A stretch of DNA of 26,436 nucleotides. Origin: Patescibacteria group bacterium AH-259-L07 (GTDB lineage Bacteria > Patescibacteriota > Patescibacteriia > UBA2591 > UBA6264). The DNA lies in assembly GCA_027718005.1 (NCBI GenBank), contig JALLOP010000008.1:1-26436 (forward strand). Reading direction: 5' to 3'. Shown one piece after another: positions 8,293 through 15,679 of the stretch. The notes beneath the pieces are model-generated. The model searched no databases, had not been told where the DNA came from, and worked only from the letters and a program-made list of their open reading frames with translations. The position numbers were made by a program, and so were the translations under genes. Numbering within the stretch: the stretch's first letter is position 1; the number at the start of each line of letters is the position of its first letter.

Positions 8293-9109
8293 TACTCGAT
8301 TTAAAGTTTATACTCGTCTCCTTAGGCTGGAAGCCTAAGAAGTGCATCTTGCCATTTGGCGTTTTTATATACACCGCTTTCTTCCCTTCCTGCTCAATAA
8401 GGGGTAAATTATCACTAAGATGTCTCATCTCTTCAGTTAATTTTAGTTTCCTATCTCTGATAGCAAGTGTGAGGCCCCAGATTGTATCCAACGTACCAAG
8501 GGTAGCAGCCTCGAATATCAGTGCAGTAGAGTTGTGTTCAGATCCGATATGTTCACTTAAATTACCTGCTTGAAGTGCAGTGAACATAGCAAGATTTGCA
8601 TAGATTGTCCCGCGTGTCATGGCGCCTGTTTTCCAGTTTTCTCTAAGCGCTGTGAGAATAAGCTTTGTTCTTTCGTTTACTTTTAGTTTTGCTTTTCTTT
8701 GTTCATGAGCATCTTGGAGTTTTTTATAGTTCTCTGGAACAGTACCTAAAAAAATGCCGCCTAAATTGTCTCCACTTCCGAATAGTATTTTTATCATATT
8801 GCGGACGGTATCAGACCGGAAACCAACGGCTTCGGCAGAGAGATTTATACCATGGAGTATACTCGTTAACCCCATTCCTTTTAAAGTGCCACGAGCGTAT
8901 GTATCTAATTCACCGCCTTTTTTTCCTTTGCGCTTCTGTTTTATAACGCTGTAAACTAAGGTAAGAGAATCTCCCCAACCAAGAAGCGGACGGATAATAC
9001 TCTCAACTGCTTTGTTTGGTTGAATACCAGTAAAGTGCATAGCTGCGGCCAGCACTACACCAGCGCCTGCCACCTTAGCTACATCTTTGAGGGCTTCCGT
9101 AGGATCCAC
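8285..9109 (-). CDS. Unknown helical protein, C-terminal part of a frameshifted gene
   Basis: The 274-aa frame begins at a GTG (9109) with no ribosome site, but the same frame is open upstream to about 9260. That extra stretch reads as ordinary protein (KITFEGIENLPPELRNHL). It therefore continues the gene at 9214-9714, broken by a one-base deletion in the T6 run at 9246-9251. The product contains three spaced, similar hydrophobic segments, LLGWGDSLTLVYSVIK, LFGSGDNLGGIFLGTV and LGTLDTIWGLTLAIRD, which suggests an internal triplicated helical or membrane-associated unit. I recognise no family. Its stop overlaps the start of the 61-aa membrane protein. Confidence 0.6.
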   Translation of the reverse strand: MDPTEALKDVAKVAGAGVVLAAAMHFTGIQPNKAVESIIRPLLGWGDSLTLVYSVIKQKRKGKKGGELDTYARGTLKGMGLTSILHGINLSAEAVGFRSDTVRNMIKILFGSGDNLGGIFLGTVPENYKKLQDAHEQRKAKLKVNERTKLILTALRENWKTGAMTRGTIYANLAMFTALQAGNLSEHIGSEHNSTALIFEAATLGTLDTIWGLTLAIRDRKLKLTEEMRHLSDNLPLIEQEGKKAVYIKTPNGKMHFLGFQPKETSINFKSSNE

Positions 9110-9213
9110 TTCTTGGTTAAGCTGTTGTTCAAGGGTTTCAAAAGGCCTGATATGGTCTTTGGCAAGGTTTTTAAATGTGGTGAGGTGATTCCTCAGTTCA
9201 GGAGGGAGGTTTT

Positions 9214-9714
9214 CTATACCTTCAAACGTAATTTTGGATATACCATTTTTTCCGTATTTACTGACACCTTGACTCCATATTCAGTTATAGCGCGGGAGAG
9301 TTGGAGGTTAGATAATATAAGCGATTTGAGCAATTCGCCTTTTATTTTTCCAACATTTTTGCTTATATCAATGCTTTTTTCAATTTCTTCTGGATATTTA
9401 TATGGTTTTGTTTTTTTAGACCGCCGTGGCGGCAACTTTTGAGCTGCATCAAAATATCTTGCTGAAGAGTTAAGGCTTTCATTTTCTAGGGATAATTTTT
9501 CAATATCAGCAATTCGTATCATTATGCCATTTTCACCTTCAATTAATGCATTACCACCGCCATTAGTAGTAGATCTAAAAATTTTACCTAAACGATTCTC
9601 TGTGGTTGGTATTTTTTCTTGATTGTCATTTTCTTTTTTGGGATGGTATACCTCTGACTGATTTTGCTCAGCAGATAAATTTCCTCCTTCTTTTGGAGTA
9701 AGTTTTTCAAACAT
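9214..9714 (-). CDS. Unknown protein, N-terminal part of the same frameshifted gene
   Basis: The 166-aa frame starts at the ATG 9714, 27 bases beyond the 3' end of tRNA-Leu, with an AT-rich leader and no Shine-Dalgarno site. The first ~50 residues are polar and probably disordered (rich in N, E, K, Q). Residues ~60-150 look folded. After residue ~157 the frame departs at an A6 run on the minus strand and ends in VYPKLRLKV. Restoring a seventh A joins it to the downstream frame as VNTEKNGISKITFEGIENL and gives one protein of about 476 aa. No domain is recognised. The gene may be co-transcribed with the tRNA. Confidence 0.6.
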   Translation of the reverse strand: MFEKLTPKEGGNLSAEQNQSEVYHPKKENDNQEKIPTTENRLGKIFRSTTNGGGNALIEGENGIMIRIADIEKLSLENESLNSSARYFDAAQKLPPRRSKKTKPYKYPEEIEKSIDISKNVGKIKGELLKSLILSNLQLSRAITEYGVKVSVNTEKMVYPKLRLKV

Positions 9715-9741
9715 AAAATTAAATGTTAAAATGTTTTAAAG

Positions 9742-9824
9742 TGCCGGGGGAGGGAGTCCAACCCTCACGGACTTACGCCCATGCGATTTTGAGTCGCACG
9801 TGTCTAGCATTCCACCACCCCGGC
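9742..9824 (-). tRNA. tRNA-Leu, anticodon CAA (83 nt, CCA not encoded)
   Basis: On the minus strand the arms fold as acceptor GCCGGGG/CCCCGGC, D stem GTG/CAC, anticodon stem TGCGA/TCGCA with loop CTCAAAA (anticodon CAA at 9789-9791), a long leucine-type variable arm (GGGC-GTAA-GTCC), and T arm GAGGG-TTGGACT-CCCTC. The discriminator is A73, as expected for leucine, and CCA must be added. The D loop is one base short and carries G18-C19, and the T loop carries G56, so the usual G19-C56 pair is reversed to C19-G56. A TATAAT box (minus strand, 9834-9839) would place the start only about 3 nt upstream of G1. Confidence 0.93.
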
Positions 9825-9929
9825 ATTTATGCTATTATATTTTAAGTTTAGCTTAATTCCTCAAATTGTCAAACGAGACTTTCTTTTTTTAATTTTTCAG
9901 GTATACTAAATTTTATTAAAAATTAATTA

Positions 9930-9963
9930 ATTCGCAATTCGTAGCATTCGGATTCATTCGTAG
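9930..9963. repeat. Short direct repeats of ATTCGTAG
   Basis: The gene-free stretch 9826-9989 is AT-rich and holds this run of related units: ATTCG-CA-ATTCGTAG-CATTCGG-ATTC-ATTCGTAG. The exact octamer occurs at 9937-9944 and 9956-9963. A TATACT at 9902-9907 may serve the downstream symporter gene, but no -35 box is visible. Confidence 0.5.
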
Positions 9964-9989
9964 TTTGGGATTATTTTAACGAAGTTATC

Positions 9990-11576
9990 ATGCTTGAGAA
10001 CATCCTTATATTCTTCACCGGCCTTGTATTTTTATTATTTGGCATGTTAAAGCTGAGTCGTGAAATGCAGCGCATTTTTAGCGTACGCATACGCCAGTTT
10101 ATTAAAAAACTGGTAAAACGGCCAATTCAGGGAGTGTTGGTAGGCGGGGTTGTTACCGCAATTTTTCAATCATCGTCAGCAACCACGGTGTTAACCGTTG
10201 GATTGGTTAGTGCGGGGCTGATTAGTTTTTTTAATTCTTTGGGCATTATTTTAGGCGCTGGTATAGGCACCACGATTACGGCGCAGTTAGTTGCGTTAAA
10301 AATTACTGAAATTGCGCCATTATTTATCATAATCGGCGTATTGCTTTGGCTTGTGGGCAAAGATAAGAAAAAGTCAGTAGGTGAGGTAATATTTTATTTT
10401 GGGTTATTGTTTTTTGGTCTGAGCTTGATGAGTACCGGCATGAGTCCGCTGCGCGACAATCAAACATTTATTGCCCTGCTTCAACAAACAAAAAATCCTG
10501 TTTTCGGGATATTAGCCGGAACTATTTTTACTGCCATTATTCAATCCTCGTCAGTGACTACGTCTATTTTAGTTTTGTTAGGCCAGCAAGGGTTGTTAAC
10601 TATTGAAGGCGCGATCCCCTTGTTTATGGGCGCAAATATCGGAACGACAATAACTGCAATCATTGCGTCTATTGGTTCAGGAATAAATGCGCGGCGCACT
10701 GCATTTTCTCATTTTTTGTTTAAGGTTATCAGTGTTATTATTTTTGCTCCGTTTATTCTTTATTTTTCAACACTTTTAAAAACGATGAATGTCAACATTG
10801 GAACTGAAATTGCAATTGGACATTTATTATTTAATATATTTTTAGTAGTAATATTCTTTTTTTGGCTCAAGCCATTTTCACGGTTTATAAAAAAGATATT
10901 GCCAGGCGAGGAAAAGACGTTACCTTTATGGGCAGAGTATTTAGATGAAAGGATTCTTAAAACTCCCGCGCATGCATTAGAAGGCGTTAAAAAGGAATTG
11001 CACCGCGGTGCTCTGTTAGTGCGAGAAATGTATTTTAAAACAATTACCCTTTTATATGAGTTTCATTATTCAACAACAAGAGAGGTTGCATATATTGAAA
11101 TGGTTGTTGATGGGCTGCAAAGAGATGTGATGCGATTTTTAGATAAACTACCCAAAGAAAAAATGACACGAACTCAGGCAATTCGGTTGATTCAGTATTC
11201 AGCAATGGTTGATAGTATTGAGCGAATTGCTGATAAAATTGTAGCTATTTCTAAATTAGCTCAGCATAAACATCGAGCCAAGGTTAAGTTTACGAACACC
11301 GGGCTAAAAGAGGTAAAACAAGTGTCCATGCTTATTGTTCAAAACATTAATGATGTGATAAAGCTGATTTCTAGCGAAGACGAACGTATCGCAGATAAGA
11401 TTATTAAGCGCGAGGACCAGGTTGATGTTTTGGTAAGAAAATTTCAGGAAAATCATGTGGAGCGTTTTTACCGCAGAGAAGTATCTGCTGCTGATGGCCC
11501 GTTATTTAGTGATGTATTAATTAATTTAGAGCGTATTTCAGATCAGTGCGACAACATTGCCGAACATTACAAGTAA
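9990..11576 (+). CDS. Na+/phosphate symporter (NptA/PNaS family) with PhoU-like C-terminal domain
   Basis: The 528-aa membrane protein should import inorganic phosphate with sodium. It shows the family's duplicated core: Q60-SSSATT and Q185-SSSVTT, each followed by a G-A-x-I-G-T-T motif (GAGIGTT, GANIGTT). About eight hydrophobic segments run up to residue ~305. From ~330 to the end is a soluble helical PhoU-like domain (IEMVVDGLQRDVMRFLDKL, SMVDSIERIADK, LINLERISDQCDNIAEH), which is typical of bacterial members and probably regulatory. The ATG at 9990 has no Shine-Dalgarno site. There is no pst or phoB neighbour. A palindrome, a dispersed repeat and a terminator follow the stop. Confidence 0.9.
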   Translation: MLENILIFFTGLVFLLFGMLKLSREMQRIFSVRIRQFIKKLVKRPIQGVLVGGVVTAIFQSSSATTVLTVGLVSAGLISFFNSLGIILGAGIGTTITAQLVALKITEIAPLFIIIGVLLWLVGKDKKKSVGEVIFYFGLLFFGLSLMSTGMSPLRDNQTFIALLQQTKNPVFGILAGTIFTAIIQSSSVTTSILVLLGQQGLLTIEGAIPLFMGANIGTTITAIIASIGSGINARRTAFSHFLFKVISVIIFAPFILYFSTLLKTMNVNIGTEIAIGHLLFNIFLVVIFFFWLKPFSRFIKKILPGEEKTLPLWAEYLDERILKTPAHALEGVKKELHRGALLVREMYFKTITLLYEFHYSTTREVAYIEMVVDGLQRDVMRFLDKLPKEKMTRTQAIRLIQYSAMVDSIERIADKIVAISKLAQHKHRAKVKFTNTGLKEVKQVSMLIVQNINDVIKLISSEDERIADKIIKREDQVDVLVRKFQENHVERFYRREVSAADGPLFSDVLINLERISDQCDNIAEHYK

Positions 11577-11580
11577 TTAC

Positions 11581-11595
11581 GGAGGTCCGACCTCC
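11581..11595. repeat. Short palindrome GGAGGT-CCG-ACCTCC
   Basis: This 6-bp palindrome sits directly after the symporter stop. Its core AGGTCCGACCT is the same as that of the longer palindrome inside murC at 23342-23364, and its CCG loop is shared with the topA palindrome at 13981-13999. Confidence 0.7.
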
Positions 11596-11611
11596 ATAAT
11601 CTCCATAACTT

Positions 11612-11654
11612 TGTCATTGCGAGGGTTCGCGAAGCGAACCCGAAGCAATCTCAT
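11612..11654. repeat. Dispersed palindromic repeat of the GTCATTGCGAG...CGAAGCAATCTCA type
   Basis: Outer segments TGTCATTGCGAG and CGAAGCAATCTCAT flank a perfect hairpin, GGGTTCGC-GAA-GCGAACCC (11623-11641). Repeats with these outer words are widespread as intergenic palindromes in unrelated bacterial genomes (established knowledge, from memory). Confidence 0.7.
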
Positions 11655-11670
11655 ACAACATTTAAAAACA

Positions 11671-11700
11671 AAAAGGGCGTCGGTAATGCGACGCTCTTTT
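11671..11700 (+). terminator. Rho-independent terminator
   Basis: AAAAGGGCGTCG pairs with CGACGCTCTTTT (12 bp, one G-U) around loop GTAATG. It separates the symporter from tmk. Confidence 0.8.
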
Positions 11701-11726
11701 ATTGCTCAAATTTGTCTGAGCGGCAA

Positions 11727-11756
11727 TTGACAGATTGTTATAAAATATGCTACGAT
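11727..11756 (+). promoter_or_regulatory. Promoter of tmk
   Basis: TTGACA (11727-11732), an 18-bp spacer and TACGAT (11751-11756). TGTTCTTTA follows at 11767-11775, then AAGGGGGAAAG before the ATG. Confidence 0.65.
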
Positions 11757-11791
11757 TTTGTTGTGATGTTCTTTAACTAAGGGGGAAAGAT

Positions 11792-12454
11792 ATGAGAAAA
11801 GGAAAATTTATTGTTATCGAAGGAGGAGAAGGATCTGGAAAAGGGGTATGTATTGAATATTTGGAAGAAAAATTGTCAGATTACGATATAATTTTCACTC
11901 GTGAACCTGGTGGAACGCCAATAGGAGAGAGAGTACGGGATATTCTAATGAGCAAAAAGCACAAAGAAATGTTACAGCTTGCGAAAATTTTTCTTTTCTG
12001 CGGCTCGCGTGCTCAACATGTCGGTGAAAAAATACAACCGGCGTTAGACAAGGGTCAACATGTGATTTGTGATAGGTTTTATCCATCAACTTTTGCGCAT
12101 CAGGGTGAGGGCAGAGAAGGGCTGCCAGGACTTGTTACTTTTTACACTATATGCGAGACGTTGAACTCTATTGCTAAAGGAGATACTGAAGCAGATTATG
12201 TTATTTATTTTGACGTTGAACCGGTTGTTGGTTTAAAGCGAAAAGAAGAAAGTAGCGATGGGCTTTGTACTCGATTTGATATTGAAACAGTTGAATATCA
12301 TACACGGGTAAGGAATTTATATAAATTTCAGTTTGACGCGTCATGTAAAAATCCAGATGGTCCAAAATGGTATTGTATTGAGACGACACATAAGGACGAG
12401 CAAGAAGTAAAAGAAATGGTTTGGTCAATTGTAAAAAGAATACTGAATGTTTAA
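11792..12454 (+). CDS. tmk: Thymidylate kinase
   Basis: The enzyme phosphorylates dTMP to dTDP with ATP in the cytoplasm. Its 220 aa is normal to slightly long. The P-loop is GGEGSGKG at residues 11-18 (the usual last positions are GKST; here GKGV). The dTMP-binding motif TREPGGTP is at 37-43. The DR motif is DRFYPST at 94-100, with Phe where Tyr is most common. ATG 11792 follows AAGGGGGAAAG. The gene has its own promoter and terminator and is convergent with topA. The LID region (about 150-165: KRKEESSDGLCTRFD) is somewhat unusual but keeps basic residues. Confidence 0.93.
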   Translation: MRKGKFIVIEGGEGSGKGVCIEYLEEKLSDYDIIFTREPGGTPIGERVRDILMSKKHKEMLQLAKIFLFCGSRAQHVGEKIQPALDKGQHVICDRFYPSTFAHQGEGREGLPGLVTFYTICETLNSIAKGDTEADYVIYFDVEPVVGLKRKEESSDGLCTRFDIETVEYHTRVRNLYKFQFDASCKNPDGPKWYCIETTHKDEQEVKEMVWSIVKRILNV

Positions 12455-12458
12455 TTTC

Positions 12459-12487
12459 AAAAGGGCGTTGCATATTAACGCCCTTTT
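12459..12487. terminator. Bidirectional terminator between tmk and topA
   Basis: AAAAGGGCGTT pairs perfectly with AACGCCCTTTT around loop GCATATT. Both strands end in a T-run, so it can serve both convergent genes. The stem resembles the terminator upstream of tmk at 11671. Confidence 0.85.
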
Positions 12488-12529
12488 AAAATATGTTTAA
12501 TGGTCTATAGAAATTGGGTCAATTAGAAA

Positions 12530-14623
12530 TTATCTACCGCATTCTTTGTTTGAACACTTTATTTTTTCATCTTTGCCAAATTTGACCAGTAATGAACCGC
12601 ATTTTTCACATGTTTCTCCGGTGGGTTCATACCACAGTGCATTTTTACACTTGGGAAAGCGTGAACAGCCATAAAAGAATTTACCTTTTCTGGTTCGTTT
12701 TTTAATAAATTCTCCATCCTTGCACTGCGGACATTGTACCCCGGTTTTATCATTGGGCTGGTCAGATTTTTTTTGCTCCAAGCTCTTGGTATATCTGCAT
12801 TCGGGAAACCCCGTGCATGCTAAAAATTTTCCAAATCGCCCCATTTTTATAACTAATGGTTTGTTGCACTGGGGACAGGTTTTGTCAGTTTTTTCATCTT
12901 TAAATTGTTTTTCAATTTGTTCTTCTTTTTGCATAAGAGTAGTCTTAAATGGTTTATAAAAATTTGAAAGTACGGCAACATGCTCTTTTTCCCCCTGTGC
13001 AATTGCATCAAGGCTGTCTTCCATTTTTGCACTAAATTTATAATCAACAATGTTGGGAAAATGTTTGGTTAATAGATCGTTCACACGCATACCCATCTCG
13101 GTTGGCTTAAATCGCCCTTTTTCTTTTATCACATAATTTCGCTTTTGGATAGTAGAGATAATGGGTGCATACGTAGAAGGTCTTCCAATGCCATATTCTT
13201 CTAATGTTTTTACCAGTCGGGCTTCGCTGTAACGCGGGGGTGGTTCAGTAAAATGTTGAAGAGGATTTATCTTTATTAAATCAAGTTTTTCATCAGTTGA
13301 TAGTTCAGGTAATATGGTGTCAGTAAGTTTGTGAGGGTAGAGTTTATACCAACCATCAAATTGAATAGTTGAGCCAGTGGCGCGCAGCATATAGTTGTTT
13401 GCACTAATATCAACAGATGTGTTATCTATTTTTGCCGGGCTCATTTGCGAAGCCACAGCTTGACACCAAATAAGTTCATACAGTTTTAAATATTTTTTTT
13501 CAAGATTTTTTTTCATTTTTTCCGGCGAATTTGATGCAGAGGTTGGGCGAATAGCTTCATGCGCTTCTTGCGCCATTTTAGATTTGGTTTTGAATCGATG
13601 AGGATGGGCATATGTTGTGCCATATTCATGTGTGATAAATTGTTGTGCCTGAGATATAAAGGCGCTGGCAAGATGCAATGAATCAGTCCGTGGATAACTA
13701 ATTAATCCTGTTTCATATAGTTGTTGGGCAATAAACATGGTTTGCTTAGCAGAAAAGTTTAAAATCCTGCTTGCTGCTTGCTGCAGGGTTGAGGTGGTAT
13801 AGGGAGGAAACGGATTTTTCGTAGTTTGCTTTTTTCTTATATCACTAACCCTATATTCTGCTTTTTCTAGGTTGTTTACAATTTCATCTGCCTGTTCTTT
13901 ATTTTTAATATCTAATTTTTTAAGTGTTTTATCATCTATTTTAACAAGCTTAGCAGTAAATTCTTCCTCTGATTTTTGTTGTCGAAGTCCGACTTCGACC
14001 GACCAGTATTCTTCTGGTTTAAATGCTTTGATTTCTCGTTCTCGTTCTACAATTAACCGAACCGCAGGAGATTGCACTCTGCCGGCAGAAAGCCCTTTGA
14101 CCAGTTTTTTCCATAAAAGAGGCGAGAGCTCATATCCAACCAAGCGATCAAGAATACGTCTGGCCTGCTGTGCATTGACAAGATTCATATCAATATCGCG
14201 CGGATTTTTAAGTGCGTTTTGAATTGCTTCTTTAGTAATCTCATGAAACGCAATCCGTTGAAAGTTTGGAATTTGGAATTTGGAATTTGGAATTTGTTTG
14301 GAATTTGTTTTTTGTGATTTGTGATTTACAGATCGTAAGATCTGTTCAAGATGCCATGCAATTGCCTCGCCCTCCCGATCTTCATCTACGGCCAGAATGA
14401 CAGTCTTTGCTTTGGCAGCTATTTTTTTAAGATTTGTAACAGTTTTACGTTTTTTTGTTGGGACGACATACTGGGGTTTAAAATTATGATCAATATCAAT
14501 ACCCATTTTGCTTTTGGGCAAATCTCTAATATGGCCGTTGCATGACACAACTTCAAAATCATCTCCAAGGTATTGGCTCAGGGTCTTTGATTTGGTAGGT
14601 GATTCTACTATAAGTAATCTCAT
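12530..14623 (-). CDS. topA: DNA topoisomerase I (type IA)
   Basis: The enzyme relaxes negative supercoils through a covalent 5'-phosphotyrosine. The Toprim domain starts at residue 1 (RLLIVESPTKSKTL, with later VDEDREGEAIAWH). The catalytic tyrosine is Y310 in GLISYPRTDS. Three C-terminal zinc ribbons follow from about residue 588 (CPQC...C..FPEC, CPQC...C..FPKC, CEKC...CSNKEC). 697 aa is normal. The ATG at 14623 is preceded by AAAGGGTGAGGG, which is also one arm of a 20-bp inverted repeat. Two oddities are in frame: a 7-nt tandem array encoding IPNSKFQIPNF near residues 100-120, between Toprim and domain IV, and a small palindrome at 13981-13999 encoding VGLRQQ. Both are probably surface loops. 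Confidence 0.95.
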   Translation of the reverse strand: MRLLIVESPTKSKTLSQYLGDDFEVVSCNGHIRDLPKSKMGIDIDHNFKPQYVVPTKKRKTVTNLKKIAAKAKTVILAVDEDREGEAIAWHLEQILRSVNHKSQKTNSKQIPNSKFQIPNFQRIAFHEITKEAIQNALKNPRDIDMNLVNAQQARRILDRLVGYELSPLLWKKLVKGLSAGRVQSPAVRLIVEREREIKAFKPEEYWSVEVGLRQQKSEEEFTAKLVKIDDKTLKKLDIKNKEQADEIVNNLEKAEYRVSDIRKKQTTKNPFPPYTTSTLQQAASRILNFSAKQTMFIAQQLYETGLISYPRTDSLHLASAFISQAQQFITHEYGTTYAHPHRFKTKSKMAQEAHEAIRPTSASNSPEKMKKNLEKKYLKLYELIWCQAVASQMSPAKIDNTSVDISANNYMLRATGSTIQFDGWYKLYPHKLTDTILPELSTDEKLDLIKINPLQHFTEPPPRYSEARLVKTLEEYGIGRPSTYAPIISTIQKRNYVIKEKGRFKPTEMGMRVNDLLTKHFPNIVDYKFSAKMEDSLDAIAQGEKEHVAVLSNFYKPFKTTLMQKEEQIEKQFKDEKTDKTCPQCNKPLVIKMGRFGKFLACTGFPECRYTKSLEQKKSDQPNDKTGVQCPQCKDGEFIKKRTRKGKFFYGCSRFPKCKNALWYEPTGETCEKCGSLLVKFGKDEKIKCSNKECGR
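13981..13999. repeat. Palindrome inside topA
   Basis: GTCGAAGT-CCG-ACTTCGAC lies in frame in topA and shares the CCG loop of the palindromes at 11581 and 23342. Confidence 0.7.
14264..14312. repeat. 7-nt tandem repeat (TTTGGAA) inside topA
   Basis: Four adjacent TTTGGAA units and a fifth after a TTTG spacer insert about 20 residues into TopA (SKQIPNSKFQIPNF on the minus strand). Three units make 21 nt, so the frame is kept. Confidence 0.8.
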
Positions 14624-14764
14624 CCCTCACCCTTTAGTGATGCATTTTTAAATGCAAGTTTGTTATTTTATTTATATAATACATGTTTTTGTTCTAAACT
14701 AATATTCAATTTTTAAGTATGTTTAAAAATACAGAACGAGCATTATCACTAAAGGGTGAGGGAT
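14622..14764. repeat. 20-bp perfect inverted repeat flanking a 103-bp AT-rich segment
   Basis: The left arm (14622-14641) is ATCCCTCACCCTTTAGTGAT and the right arm (14745-14764) is its exact reverse complement. The left arm carries two bases of the topA start codon and its ribosome site. No open frame lies between the arms. It could be a MITE-like insertion or an RNA structure in the topA leader. Confidence 0.75.
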
Positions 14765-14786
14765 AAAGTTATCCACAGTTTTTATA

Positions 14787-14815
14787 TTGACAAATGAGCT
14801 AATTTGTGCTAATAT
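14787..14815 (+). promoter_or_regulatory. Promoter of candidate sRNA between topA and dprA
   Basis: TTGACA (14787-14792), a 17-bp spacer and TAATAT (14810-14815) face away from topA and towards the dprA 3' end. No protein gene lies downstream on this strand before 15680. Confidence 0.75.
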
Positions 14816-14821
14816 ATTATT

Positions 14822-14898
14822 AATAGGAGGGAAGCCCTGGGATTAAGCTAGGGACAACCCCTATAGCCCCCTAAGTACTTAGGGGGCTAGTTCTTTTT
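14822..14898 (+). ncRNA. Candidate small RNA (about 77 nt)
   Basis: A strong promoter and a strong terminator bracket only about 77 nt without a plausible open frame. Inside is AGGAGGG followed by a weak CCCT...AGGG hairpin. The 3' end is the perfect 24-nt palindrome at 14865-14888 (core CCCCCTAAG-TA-CTTAGGGGG) followed by TTCTTTTT. The transcript ends opposite the dprA stop codon, so it barely overlaps that mRNA. I do not recognise it as a known RNA family; SRP RNA, 6S and tmRNA signatures are absent. Confidence 0.5.
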
Positions 14899-15568
14899 AT
14901 GGAAGTTGTAGATTAAATGACTCTAAAATATCCTCTGGACTAGTTACGGGCTTTGCGCCCATTTTAATTAAGTTATTAGTCCCAGCCGAATTCTTATTAT
15001 AAATACTCCCGGGCACGGCAAACACATCACGGTTTTGCTCAAGCGCATGTCGGGCAGTTATTAAGGCTCCTGATCGCATGGGCGCTTCAATTACTAAAAC
15101 GCCAAGTGACATACCAGCAATAATTCTATTGCGCGCAGGAAAGGTTTTTTGCGTTGGTTTGGCATCAGGCGGATATTCTGTAATTATGGCACCACCGGAT
15201 TTAACAATATCGTTTGCTAATTTTGCATGTTCTTGAGGATACAGATGATCAAAGCCAGACCCTAAAACAGCAATGGTGCGGCCGTTTGCATCAAGTGCGG
15301 CTTGATGAGAAATTCCATCAACACCAAGAGCAAGTCCGCTGATAATGGTGAGTCCTTGTTTCGCAAGCTCTTTAACCAATTCTATGGTAACTTGTTTTCC
15401 ATAGTTTGATACCTTGCGCGTGCCAACCACTGCAAGTGGATATTTTTCTTTTTGTTTTAAGACTCCCCAAACATACAGTTTGTGCGGCGAATCAGGAATT
15501 TCTTTTAACAGCTGTGGATAGTTTTTATCTTGAGGAGTGATTTTTTGATATTTGATGATGGTTGACAT
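14897..15568 (-). CDS. dprA: DNA processing protein DprA
   Basis: DprA loads RecA on incoming single-stranded DNA during natural transformation. The 223-aa product is essentially only the Rossmann-like core. It contains VVGTRKVSNYG (47-57), SGLALGVDGISH (77-88), GSGFDHLYP (103-111), FPARNRIIAG (143-152), SGALITA (166-172) and AVPG (184-187). The N-terminal SAM and C-terminal winged-helix domains of longer homologues are absent. I chose the ATG at 15568, because a more upstream start at 15631 would add 21 hydrophobic, non-homologous residues. No Shine-Dalgarno precedes it. Its start codon overlaps the plus-strand -35 box of the divergent gene A. Confidence 0.92.
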   Translation of the reverse strand: MSTIIKYQKITPQDKNYPQLLKEIPDSPHKLYVWGVLKQKEKYPLAVVGTRKVSNYGKQVTIELVKELAKQGLTIISGLALGVDGISHQAALDANGRTIAVLGSGFDHLYPQEHAKLANDIVKSGGAIITEYPPDAKPTQKTFPARNRIIAGMSLGVLVIEAPMRSGALITARHALEQNRDVFAVPGSIYNKNSAGTNNLIKMGAKPVTSPEDILESFNLQLP

Positions 15569-15589
15569 TTTAAAAAAGTATGCTACGTT
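15562..15589 (+). promoter_or_regulatory. Promoter of gene A
   Basis: TTGACA (15562-15567), a 16-bp spacer and TACGTT (15584-15589). The region down to AAGTTCATTGATAAC at about 15596-15610 closely matches the promoter of paralogue B (split by the IS). A Shine-Dalgarno AGAGGAGG lies just before the ATG pair. Confidence 0.6.
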
Positions 15590-15679
15590 ATATATAAGTT
15601 CATTGATAACACATAACAAAAATTTTGACAAGTCCGCCTAAATTTTGTAGAAACCTTGGCGGGCAAGAGAGGAGGTATG

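Noticed and set aside
9246..9251. Programmed -1 frameshifting at the A6 run
   Set aside because: The zero-frame codons (GAA AAA ATG) do not form a standard slippery heptamer, and I see no strong downstream hairpin. A simple one-base deletion explains the data.
15569..15631. Upstream extension of dprA
   Set aside because: The added residues are hydrophobic and not part of the DprA core, and they are encoded within the divergent promoter region of gene A.
15656..15679. TTG start for gene A
   Set aside because: It lies upstream of the AGGAGG ribosome site and would add residues absent from paralogue B.
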